DNA of 19,964 nt from an uncultured Chloroflexota bacterium (GCA_913030785.1 CAJWER010000022.1:1-19964), one strand, 5' to 3'. Positions 7,368-14,595 are shown, counted from the first letter of the stretch. The notes: generated by a model not told the origin, from the letters alone. Numbers and translations are program-made.

Positions 7368-8130
7368 TCAGAAGTCGGGATTTTTCTTTCGAACCCCAGT
7401 CGCGGGAACGTCTTCCACCATTGTAGCGCCATTCGTCCATGCGCCCAGCCATGTCTCTGCAAGCTCCAATTCCCACGGCCAGTCGAGATCGAGGGTCTCT
7501 TCCCATGGCGTCTCGACGCCCAACCATATTCACCCACCCAAAAGCTGCTTTTCATGGTTGGAACCAGGTCACTTTTCATCGCCCAAACAGACCCATTATG
7601 GAGATAGGACGGCGCCAGTTGTGACCGCGGAGAACTTCGATCCCCTATGTGTTCGAGCCGACCGAGTTGATCAATTTTGAACATCCATTCCGGGGGATAC
7701 TCCGATTGGGAGACGGTGAGGGCGGACGCCGGTGGTTCGGGATGTTCCGTGTCGAACAGTGCGTTGAGCGCCGCGTCGATATGCCAGCCGGGCGAGATGG
7801 AACAGTGGGCAACAACACGACCAGTGCATCCGCAGGACCTGCCTCGTTGAACGCATGCTTCACGACCTGCCAGATTATCACGTCGGGTGCAGATAGCTCC
7901 GGGGGCCGGCTCAGGACCGCCAGGCCTGCAGCTGTGGCAATTTCGGCTACCTCAGCGTCGTCCGTCGACACGATGGCTTGTGCGCCGATGCTGGAGAATG
8001 CGAGGCTCTTGTTGATGGCGTCGGCTGTGCGCTGGATCAGTGTTCTGCCGCCGACCGACATCGAGTTTTTACACGGCAACCTCTGTGAGTTGCCCCTAGC
8101 AGGAACCACGCTCAAGATGGATATTCCCAT
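7368..8130 (-). pseudogene. NeuA-type acylneuraminate cytidylyltransferase, broken by two frameshifts
   Basis: Such enzymes activate sialic-acid-like or related nonulosonic sugars with CTP for surface glycans. The start (ATG 8130, GGAGA upstream) gives the nucleotide-binding N-terminus: V-V-P-A-R-G-N-S-Q-R-L-P-C-K-N, then G-G-R-T-L-I-Q-R-T, V-S-T-D-D-A-E-V-A and R-P-P-E-L-S. Near 7782 the frame moves: S-R-P-A-G continues in the next frame as D-A-A-L-N-A-L-F ... P-P-E-W-M-F-K-I-D-Q-L-G-R-L ... S-Y-L-H-N-G-S-V-W. Near 7515 it moves again and ends E-T-P-W-E-E-T-L-D-L-D-W-P-W-E-L-E-L-A-E and a TGA. Each shift fits loss of a single base. The joined product would be about 254 residues, near the family norm of about 230. 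As read, only a truncated protein would form. Confidence 0.8.
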
Positions 8131-8160
8131 GTCGATGTCTCCACTGATTGTTAGTTGCCC

Positions 8161-8310
8161 TAACTAGCAACCGAGTATTGCTTAAATAGTATGTGCATTC
8201 GATATCGCAAATAATTCAAATAATATATAGGATTATATACACTCTGATAAGAGCCATTAATAGCTTATTAAATAAGAGGTAACATGGTGCAATAATAACT
8301 GACAATTAAT
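8161..8310. other. AT-rich spacer with promoter-like sequence
   Basis: By eye this is much richer in A/T than the rest of the window. It contains a perfect TATAAT on the minus strand (8232-8237) about 100 bases before the cytidylyltransferase ATG, with a partial -35 (TTAATG, 17 bases further), and a short inverted repeat CTTATT-A-AATAAG. It is the likely promoter region of the broken cytidylyltransferase gene. It may also be a binding site for an AT-preferring protein. Confidence 0.4.
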
Positions 8311-8554
8311 CCGTAACTGCCATTGGAGGTGTTTGGGTCGATCGACCTCGCACTTCTGAGAGCAACAGAGTGCCGTCAGGATTGGGTGTGAGTCTCGATC
8401 CGTCCCGAATCGTAGTGGGATATGGGAGAGGGACAAAGGGCCGAACGAAGGTAAAGGTAGTGAAAGTGGTCTGACTGAAAACTACTGCGATGAGGCGCGT
8501 CGCCCCATGCAAATCGGGTGAAGTTGGGCTGCCCAAGTAAGCGACAGCCGCCAT
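8306..8554 (-). CDS. Small open frame, doubtful
   Basis: An 82-codon frame from ATG 8554 with AAGG close upstream. The product has no recognisable motif, is rich in Thr and Pro, and the frame overlaps the inverted repeat 8541-8604. It fills the gap between the phosphofructokinase end and the AT-rich spacer. It could be a real short gene or the remnant of a longer one, but I would not rely on it. Confidence 0.2.
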   Translation of the reverse strand: MAAVAYLGSPTSPDLHGATRLIAVVFSQTTFTTFTFVRPFVPLPYPTTIRDGSRLTPNPDGTLLLSEVRGRSTQTPPMAVTD

Positions 8555-8604
8555 GACCTTCGGGCCTAATCGACTCGCGGCGGAGGATCGATGGGGGCTG
8601 TCGC
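8541..8604. repeat. Long-range inverted repeat downstream of the phosphofructokinase gene
   Basis: GCGACAGCC at 8541-8549 and its perfect complement GGCTGTCGC at 8596-8604, separated by 46 bases. It begins about 19 bases after the stop codon of the minus-strand kinase gene. A competing inner pair (CCGCC 8548-8552 with GGCGG 8579-8583) overlaps one arm. It could act as a 3' mRNA stabiliser or a weak terminator, although there is no T-run. Confidence 0.45.
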
Positions 8605-8622
8605 GTATCCAGAACCGCTCAA

Positions 8623-9912
8623 CTAATCCGTGGCCGGTGTGCCTCGCACCACGGCGCGATACTGCTGCAGGAACTCCTCGTTAGACAAGCCAGCGGCACC
8701 TGAGAGTCGACTCAAAGATTGGGGGTCCTGTATGTCAGTCTCCTCCAAACGAATCATGTACTCAGAAGCCACCAGGTAGTGGAGTGAGCTAACATCCACC
8801 AGCCGCACCCGTGTCCTGCCAGTCTCTGGGTCCCGCATCTCTTCGAACGGGATAGTGCGTAAGTTCCCGCCTTCTGTCGATACCACGCCGCCGTACCTGA
8901 TCCGCTCCTCGTCGAGGGGGGAGAGCAGGAAGCGGACTGCTCCGTATCCCAAGTTGCGTGTGTAATCGATATCGAATGGGATAGGGGCCGCAGAGCGCAG
9001 CTCGTATCCGATAGCCACATCGACAATGTTGAGGACCTGGCCACGTTCCAGGAACCGCTCCTCCACTCGCCGTCGAAGTATCTTGGCCAGGGGGACCTCC
9101 GAAAGGCGGATGTGGCCGTGCGGATCGTGTCCGATGATCACGCCGGGTACCTTGGCGAGCTCCTCGACGGAAATCTTTTCCGATACACCCTCCGCGATCA
9201 CGGCGAGTCCGTCATCATGACCCATCACGCGCCTCTTTAGGATCGCACCCTCCAGTACCGCGCAGACGTTGTCTAGAGTAATACGTTCTTGTGGGAACTC
9301 CTCTGCCAGGACGGTGATCGTCGCGCCGGCCGCCTTGCCGATTCCTAATGCCAGGTGGCCAGCTTTGCGGCCCATCGCTTCCACGAAATACCAGCGGTTG
9401 GTGGCTCGCGAGTCTTCCATCAGGTTGAGGACGAGTCCAGTCCCCAGGTGGCGCGCCGTCTCGAAGCCGAACGTGGGGGCGTTTCCGGGCAGTGGAATGT
9501 CGTTGTCGATGGTCTTGGGTATATGTGCGACTCGAAAGGCGCCGCCTCCTGCCCGTGCGACCTCATAGGCCGAGAACGCCGTATCGTCGCCGCCTATGGT
9601 CACCAGGTGGTCTATTTCCAGGTCCTTCAGCGCCTGCGCTGTGCGGCTTCGAATTGCCGGATCCCTCGCGGGGTTGGCTCTTGAAGTCCCCAGGATAGAA
9701 CCGCCAGTGGTGTGTACCCGCGAGACATTTGCGATCATTAGGGACTCTACGTGGGGAGGGCCATCCATGAGGTGCTGGAAGCCATCGCGTATTCCGACCA
9801 CCTCCAGGCCAGAGTTGATCGCCTCGATGACCACCGCCGAGATCGCGCTGTTGATGCCGGGTGAGGGGCCACCACCAACCAGTATCCCAAGCCGTTCTTT
9901 CTTGACGGCCAT
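8623..9912 (-). CDS. pfp: Pyrophosphate-dependent 6-phosphofructokinase
   Basis: Converts fructose 6-phosphate and a phosphoryl donor to fructose 1,6-bisphosphate in cytoplasmic glycolysis; the PPi form is reversible. The 429 residues carry the family motifs in order: G-G-G-P-S-P-G-I-N (13-21), GGDD at 107-110, PKTIDND at 132-138 and MGRKAGH at 180-186. The second Asp in GGDD and the Lys in PKTIDND are the residues that separate PPi-dependent enzymes from ATP-dependent ones (GGDG, PGTIDND), so I call the PPi type. Length is within the PPi-PFK range. The ATG at 9912 is preceded by a G-rich ribosome site buried in a hairpin. It is a single gene, with structured DNA on both sides. Confidence 0.93.
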   Translation of the reverse strand: MAVKKERLGILVGGGPSPGINSAISAVVIEAINSGLEVVGIRDGFQHLMDGPPHVESLMIANVSRVHTTGGSILGTSRANPARDPAIRSRTAQALKDLEIDHLVTIGGDDTAFSAYEVARAGGGAFRVAHIPKTIDNDIPLPGNAPTFGFETARHLGTGLVLNLMEDSRATNRWYFVEAMGRKAGHLALGIGKAAGATITVLAEEFPQERITLDNVCAVLEGAILKRRVMGHDDGLAVIAEGVSEKISVEELAKVPGVIIGHDPHGHIRLSEVPLAKILRRRVEERFLERGQVLNIVDVAIGYELRSAAPIPFDIDYTRNLGYGAVRFLLSPLDEERIRYGGVVSTEGGNLRTIPFEEMRDPETGRTRVRLVDVSSLHYLVASEYMIRLEETDIQDPQSLSRLSGAAGLSNEEFLQQYRAVVRGTPATD

Positions 9913-9915
9913 TAT

Positions 9916-9935
9916 CTCGCCCCCACGTGGGCGAG
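9916..9935 (-). promoter_or_regulatory. pfp: Hairpin covering the ribosome site of the phosphofructokinase gene
   Basis: On the minus strand CTCGCCC pairs with GGGCGAG with a six-base loop. The G-rich right arm is the only Shine-Dalgarno-like sequence and lies three bases before the ATG. A 10-base palindrome CCCACGTGGG is embedded in it. Such a stem would mask translation initiation unless opened. Confidence 0.45.
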
Positions 9936-10002
9936 CGATATCATGAAGGGTGGCATACTGGTCTTAGGCGCTGCTTTCGCCCCGCACAATGTCATGAAAG
10001 AC

Positions 10003-10066
10003 CTCCGGTGATCCAAGGTCAACCACTACTCGATTGTGATGTACTAGTGGTCATTAGTCACCGGAG
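10003..10066. repeat. Nested inverted repeat upstream of the phosphofructokinase gene
   Basis: Outer arms CTCCGGTGA (10003-10011) and TCACCGGAG (10058-10066), both perfect; inner arms ACCACTA (10022-10028) and TAGTGGT (10045-10051). Together they can fold a two-stem structure in about 64 bases. On the minus strand this lies about 90 bases before the kinase ATG, where a leader RNA element would be expected. No known riboswitch consensus is recognised. Confidence 0.5.
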
Positions 10067-10257
10067 CTCCGAGCCTCGGCGACTATACTCGCGAGCTTTT
10101 GACGCATCGCGTGATCATTATATCCGAGGAGAGGCGCAAGCTGCGGACAAACGCTGTTGGATGGTGCACGAATCAGGTCGTAAATGGCGGTTGGAAAGGT
10201 CTGCAGGGCCACCCCGCGTGGGAGGCAGCCTCTCCGAAATCTCATTGAACCACCCAT
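10054..10257 (-). CDS. Small open frame upstream of the phosphofructokinase gene, doubtful
   Basis: A 67-codon frame from ATG 10257. Its second half (T-F-P-T-A-I-Y-D-L-I-R ... L-G-Y-N-D-H-A-M-R-Q-K-L-A-S-I-V-A-E-A-R) reads like a real amphipathic protein end, with plausible codon choice. The first part is not convincing, and the promoter of the opposite-strand NHL gene overlaps its start. It could be a small leader protein, a remnant of a larger gene, or chance. Confidence 0.3.
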   Translation of the reverse strand: MGGSMRFRRGCLPRGVALQTFPTAIYDLIRAPSNSVCPQLAPLLGYNDHAMRQKLASIVAEARSSGD

Positions 10258-10273
10258 GGGCCTCTGCTAGACT
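10245..10273 (+). promoter_or_regulatory. Promoter of the NHL-repeat gene
   Basis: TTGAAC (-35), exactly 17 bases, then TAGACT (-10) with the TG of an extended -10 (TGCTAGACT). Predicted start about 10280. AGGAGAGG follows at about 10287-10294, but it lies about 22 bases before the ATG at 10317, further than usual, with no alternative start codon in frame between them. Confidence 0.55.
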
Positions 10274-10316
10274 CCGTTGATCACTCAGGAGAGGTCAAGT
10301 TTCTATTCAGCAACCG

Positions 10317-11210
10317 ATGCAGGCACCAATCTGGGCGCGACTGGTAATCTGGAGCCTTGTCCTTGGCGCCTTTGTTGTGGGCGTTGCTGGCGAGACCGTT
10401 TTGGCTAGCCCCTCGGTTGGCGACATATCAACCGTCGCCGGGAACGGCAACCTCGACTTTTCGGGGGACGGCGGACAGGCGACTGCCGCAAGCTTTAGGT
10501 TCCCGTCGTGCATTGCCGTCGACGGTCAGGGTAACCTGTTTATCGCCGACAAGGACAATTCTCGGATCCGGCGAGTAGACGCATCCTCGGGCATCATAAC
10601 AACGGTTGTGGGGAATGGGATAAATGGCTTTTCGGGCGACGGCGGGTTGGCGACCGGTGCCAGCCTCAATTTGCCCTGAGGCATCGTCCTGAATAGTCAT
10701 GGCAATCTATTTATCGCCGATCCTGACAACAGACGCGTCCGTCGAGTGGATGCCTCCATCGGCATAATTACCACCGTTGCGGGGGATGGCGCGACCGGTT
10801 TCTCTGGTGATGGCAGCTCGGCCACCGCCGCCAGCCTGAGCTATCCTCAGCGGTTGGCCCTGGACGGGCAGCGAAACCTGTTCATTGTGGACAGAGACAA
10901 TCAGCGGGTTCGGAGGGTGGACGCCGCCACGGGAATAATTACTACGGTCGCTGGCAATGGCTCAATCGGCTCGACGGGCGATGGCGGACCGTCCACCAGC
11001 GCTAGCTTCAACTTCCCCGTTGACATAGCCCTGGATAGCCAGGGCTACTTGCTCATTGCGGACAACACGAACCACCTCGTCCGCAGAGTAGAGGCTATCG
11101 GGCTGGCCGCGCCGGCTCCCCTGCCGGCCCTTGGCCCGTGGGTCCTGGCCGTGGCGATGGCTGGCTTAATGCTCTGGCGGCAGGTCGGCCTGCGGCCAGC
11201 ATCGCCGTAG
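10317..11210 (+). pseudogene. Secreted NHL-repeat beta-propeller protein interrupted by an in-frame TGA
   Basis: The frame runs 297 codons with one internal stop, TGA at 10677-10679 (codon 121). Both halves are in the same frame and the repeats continue across it. There is a signal peptide at about 1-30, then four repeats of about 57 residues, each I-[IS]-T-V-x-G-x-G ... G-D-G ... A-x-S ... P ... G-[NY]-L-[FL]-I-x-D-x-x-N-x-x-[VI]-R-R-V-[DE]-A. The TGA falls in repeat 2 where the others have P-S-C, P-Q-R or P-V-D. The C-terminus has A-P-L-P-A-L-G-P-W followed by a hydrophobic helix and a basic end, like an IPTL-CTERM-type sorting tail. Such propellers bind ligands or partner proteins at the cell surface. 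As read, a 120-residue secreted fragment would be made, or the gene is inactive. Confidence 0.8.
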
Positions 11211-11272
11211 CCAGATAGATTCCGGTCGCACCGGTTGCGGTAAAGGCGGACTCGGTTTCGATAGCCCTCCCG

Positions 11273-12076
11273 CTATTGGCCCGCCTCTTCACGAAGTGCA
11301 TCACGCCATCTGATGTTCAGTAGAAGTTCGTCCCAGATCTGGTTGAAGTCCAGGGCTCCCTTGTTCGCCCAGTCGACGGAATCCGCTTCCGCTCGCTTCA
11401 GTCGGGTCTTGAATACTGGCGCAGGGACCGGTGTCGTTTCGCCCATTTGCCCCACCTTCACGATGGCCCTTTGGATACCTGTCAGATCAACCCAGGCGAG
11501 TTGATCGCAACCGGAGTTGAAGAGGGCGTCGTATGCGTCTCGCATCTGGCTGTCCAGGGCCGCCTTCTTTTGCGTTACCGTTCCTCGCTCATTCCCCAAA
11601 AACTCGAGTGTGAGCCATATGCCGCCGCTGCGCTGGTCTCTGGCGTCCGGGTCGAACTTCAAGCGATTCTTGCCTTCTATCGTCTTTCCTGCGAACAGCT
11701 CTTTTGCGATGGCGACGAGTTGGACCTTTTGCTCCTCCATAGAAAGGTCGGCGGCGCACCGGATAGAGCTGACAGTCGTAGGCACATCGACCGCTGGGAG
11801 GACCAAGGAGGCGGTAGCCTCGGGTGCCGGTGCGGGAGCGGTGGTAGTGGTTGGGTCTGCCTCCGCTTCCGTTGTGTCTGGCACGGTCGTCGCGGTGGCG
11901 ACGGCTGACGCGTCCGATGTGGCGACAGGTCCTGTCGTGGCCGTAGCCTGAACTACGACAGTGGGAGCTGCCGCCGCAGGCTGGGCAGCGGACGCGTCAC
12001 TGCCGTCCGTGTCGCTGGAGCATCCGATCGCGGCCAGGGCCGCAAGTAACAACGCTACCGGTAATACTGCTCGCAT
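11273..12076 (-). CDS. Lipoprotein of unknown function, paralogue of the one at 5827-6471
   Basis: A 267-residue lipoprotein with signal peptide and lipobox A-I-G-C (Cys19), then a long low-complexity linker of Ala, Thr, Val and Pro to about residue 100. The folded domain starts at a conserved Cys (R-C-A-A-D) and carries M-E-E-Q-K, FDPDARDQRSGGIW, L-E-F-L-G-N-E, K-K-A-A-L-D-S-Q-M-R-D-A-Y, N-S-G-C, W-V-D-L-T, V-D-W-A-N-K-G-A-L-D-F-N-Q-I-W-D-E-L-L-L-N-I-R-W. These match the other lipoprotein closely; only the linker differs much in length. An upstream in-frame ATG at 12118 would add 14 residues, but the ATG at 12076 has AGAGGTG at a normal distance and starts a proper signal peptide. It follows the MFS gene by 43 bases, probably in one operon. 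Role unknown. Confidence 0.88.
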   Translation of the reverse strand: MRAVLPVALLLAALAAIGCSSDTDGSDASAAQPAAAAPTVVVQATATTGPVATSDASAVATATTVPDTTEAEADPTTTTAPAPAPEATASLVLPAVDVPTTVSSIRCAADLSMEEQKVQLVAIAKELFAGKTIEGKNRLKFDPDARDQRSGGIWLTLEFLGNERGTVTQKKAALDSQMRDAYDALFNSGCDQLAWVDLTGIQRAIVKVGQMGETTPVPAPVFKTRLKRAEADSVDWANKGALDFNQIWDELLLNIRWRDALREEAGQ

Positions 12077-12119
12077 CGAGCACCTCTTATGATCGTAGTT
12101 GAACAGGTCTCCAAACAAT

Positions 12120-13418
12120 CTACTTCAAGCGCCACATGAAATCGAAGACTCGTAGTAAGATGATCAGGCACACCCCCAAGATGCCGGCACCGATGAGCGT
12201 AGCCATTTGGGCGCCCAGGTTTTCAGCCAACAAGCCCGCCAATACGCTGCCAACGGGGAACGCACCCCAGGTCACCATCGAAAGCCCAGAGATTCGTCCG
12301 CGCAACTCATCTGGGATGATTGACTGTACGGTTCCCTGAATCGTCGTGTAGAAGAAGGGCTGAACGGTGTTCAAGGCGGCTAGGATAACGAGACCGACCA
12401 CGTATGATGTAGTCAATGAGAGCGCTGCCATCGAGATACCCGCCGTGACCACCGAACCGACTATTAGCTTGCCTTTGTAGTTGACATTGCCCAGTGAGGC
12501 CACGACCAGAGTGCCGACTACCATGCCCACGCCGGAGATAGACATCAGGAGGCCAAGTCCTGTCGGACCCACGTTGTAGACCTCTGCGGCATACACAGGA
12601 AGAAGTCCTGTGACGAATGGGAAGATCAACATGGGAGTGGTCAGCCCGAAGATCAACAGGGCAAGTACGACCCTATGATCTTTGACGTATCTTGCGCCCT
12701 CCAGCAGACCCGGGATTACGGAGGACAGCTTGGGACGCGATGTGCGAGTGTCTCGAACTCGTATGGAGAAAGCGAAAATAGCGCCCACGTAGAAAAGGAG
12801 AGCTTCCAGGAACAGCGTCGGGCCACCGCCGAGAACGTTGATCAGGAATCCACCGATAACCGGTACCGCGAGTCGGGTGACACCCCAACCGAGTGTAGAA
12901 AGTGCGTATGCATTGATCAGTCCTCCCTTGGGGACTATATTGGCGGTAAGAGATGCTCGAGCAGGCTCGGTGATGACCCAGGAAATGCCAACCAGGAGAA
13001 GGAAGGCGAATATTTGCCCGGAGCCGACATAGCCGAGTATGACGCCGACCGCGAGGGCAAGGGCCAGGGTACCTTGATACAGGTACACGCCCGTGAGCAA
13101 TTTCCTTCGGTCAAGGACATCGACCAGAAATCCTCCAAACGGCCCCATTATCAGGAGCGGTACCGCCTCCAATCCCAACGCGACACTGGTCAGGAAGGGC
13201 GACTCGGTAACGTCGTAGATCAGCCAACCAACCACGACCTGTTGTATCCAGTATCCTCCGCCCGCGCCGGAGACGGCCAGAAACAGGAGCCTGAATGCAG
13301 GACTGCCGAAGGCGTCGAAGGTGTGTAGTCCAGCTGGCATCCGCAAGACGCCCAGCCTCAGCCGTCGGGCATCAAGTTTCTCGGGGCCGTCTCTAGGTAC
13401 GTGCTCTGGGCTGGACAA
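12120..13418 (-). CDS. MFS transporter, efflux type
   Basis: A 432-residue major facilitator superfamily permease with about 10-12 membrane helices starting near residue 38 (F-G-S-P-A-F-R-L-L-F-L). The loop between helices 2 and 3 has G-G-F-L-V-D-V-L-D-R-R-K, the MFS signature G-x-x-x-D-R-x-x-R/K. The general layout resembles the MFS_3/EntS group of exporters of small hydrophobic or siderophore-like compounds; substrate unknown. The start is a TTG at 13418 with AGGAG 12 bases upstream, which is somewhat long. An in-frame ATG at 13340 without a clear ribosome site would remove 26 residues but no helix. It lies between the Vgb-like gene (49 bases upstream) and a lipoprotein gene (43 bases downstream), all on the minus strand. 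Confidence 0.88.
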   Translation of the reverse strand: MSSPEHVPRDGPEKLDARRLRLGVLRMPAGLHTFDAFGSPAFRLLFLAVSGAGGGYWIQQVVVGWLIYDVTESPFLTSVALGLEAVPLLIMGPFGGFLVDVLDRRKLLTGVYLYQGTLALALAVGVILGYVGSGQIFAFLLLVGISWVITEPARASLTANIVPKGGLINAYALSTLGWGVTRLAVPVIGGFLINVLGGGPTLFLEALLFYVGAIFAFSIRVRDTRTSRPKLSSVIPGLLEGARYVKDHRVVLALLIFGLTTPMLIFPFVTGLLPVYAAEVYNVGPTGLGLLMSISGVGMVVGTLVVASLGNVNYKGKLIVGSVVTAGISMAALSLTTSYVVGLVILAALNTVQPFFYTTIQGTVQSIIPDELRGRISGLSMVTWGAFPVGSVLAGLLAENLGAQMATLIGAGILGVCLIILLRVFDFMWRLK

Positions 13419-13467
13419 CTGCCGGTATCGCTCCTGTAGAGGGCCTTGAGTTCGGTTTACGTCCTAC

Positions 13468-14595
13468 TCAGTATCTGATGACCACGAGCTGATCTACCGC
13501 GGACTCTGGTAGCCACACTTCGCCGGGTCGGCCAAGAATCTGTCGTACGTTGCTGGGACTGCTCGGCAAATCGTACACCACAAACCCCTCACTCTTCGGG
13601 TCAAAACTGACGACTGAATTCGCGCCGAAGTCGCTCAGCCAGACAAGGTCATCTGTATCTACAAACACCGCATAGGCTCCCGGGCCTGTCCCCGGGAGTT
13701 CCCATTCGCGCCACTCGCCGCTCGACGGATCGTAAAGAGCGACCTGTCCCGCGTTCCATTCACTCACCCATATTCGGCCCTGGGAGTCAGGCCACACGCG
13801 TCGAGCGCCCTGGCCAAAGGTCGGCGGCTCAAGTACGGTTGCTTCTCCCGTCTTGGGGTCTATGCGTCCAACATAGCTCCCCGCGAGAGATGCATAGTAG
13901 ACATCACCATCATGGCTCGTGGCAATCCCATAGGGCCCGCGACCTCGGGGAGCGTCGAAGACCTCCATGTCTCCGGTGCGCGGGTCCAGCCTGCCGTAGA
14001 TACCGTTCTGACCGGTGAACCACAGATTGCCGTTGTGATCGAATGTGGCCGTATTGAGATTTGCGTTGGGCCGATCTACAGGCAGTGGAAAGATATCGAT
14101 CGCAAGCGTTTCTGGGTCAACCCGCACGATCGCGTTCAACCCGCCGTCGGTAATCCACGGCGCACCGTCTGGACCCACGATGACGCCATGGGGTCGCGAA
14201 CCTGTGGCCAGTGGCGTGTGCCTAGTGTTTCCGGTATCCGGGTCAAGCCAACCAAGCTCTCCGGAGCCCTGCGCCGTGTACCAGACCCCTCCATCAAGTG
14301 CAGGCGCCACATCGTGGGGGCGGGATCCCGTCGGCAACGGATACGCTTGCATGGTGAATTCCGCGACAGGTGTGACTACTGGACCTGGCGAGGCCGACGG
14401 TTCAACTGTCTCTGGAGGTGGTGTGGGCGAGGGGGTTTCTTAAACCGCGGCTTTCGGTGAAGCAGCGACGGCTGGGGTGCTGGTTAGATCAGCATCTGTT
14501 CCACCACATCCAACCAGGAAAGGCAACAAAAGTGTCCCCAAGCACAGTCCTGCCAACCTACTGAGGGACGTGTTCCATGTGATCAAGACCTTCAT
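13468..14595 (-). pseudogene. Vgb-like beta-propeller lipoprotein interrupted by an in-frame TAA
   Basis: ATG at 14595 (GAGAGG six bases upstream) opens a lipoprotein signal ending L-V-G-C with Cys30. After 51 codons a TAA at 14440-14442 interrupts. The same frame then continues with a Thr/Pro/Glu linker (E-T-P-S-P-T-P-P-P-E-T) and a propeller that is open to 13468, 375 codons in all. The propeller has repeated blades of the virginiamycin B lyase type (P-x-P-T-G-S-R-P-H-D-V, D-G-x-x-W-x-T, G-x-L-x-x-L-D-P-x-T-G). Vgb lyases linearise streptogramins, but most relatives have unknown roles, and I do not claim that activity. The internal ATG at 14352 could start a propeller without export signal. 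As read, the exported protein cannot be full length. Confidence 0.8.

Noticed and set aside
7199..7684. Separate 161-codon gene on the minus strand
   Set aside because: Its N-terminal half is the middle of the NeuA-type protein and its C-terminal half is out-of-frame noise, so it is a fragment of the frameshifted gene.
8623..9912. ATP-dependent phosphofructokinase
   Set aside because: The motifs GGDD and PKTIDND are those of the PPi-dependent form; ATP enzymes have GGDG and PGTIDND.
10677..10679. TGA read as Trp or selenocysteine in the NHL gene
   Set aside because: TGA ends other genes here (for example at 58-60, 2125-2127 and 13468-13470), and no selenocysteine-type stem or catalytic context is apparent at this propeller position.
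10317..11210. CRISPR array or DNA tandem repeat
   Set aside because: The 171-base periodicity is that of protein repeats with diverged codons, not of conserved DNA repeats with spacers.
12675..13328. 217-codon plus-strand open frame opposite the MFS gene
   Set aside because: The product is charged and lacks motifs, while the minus strand encodes a normal membrane transporter.
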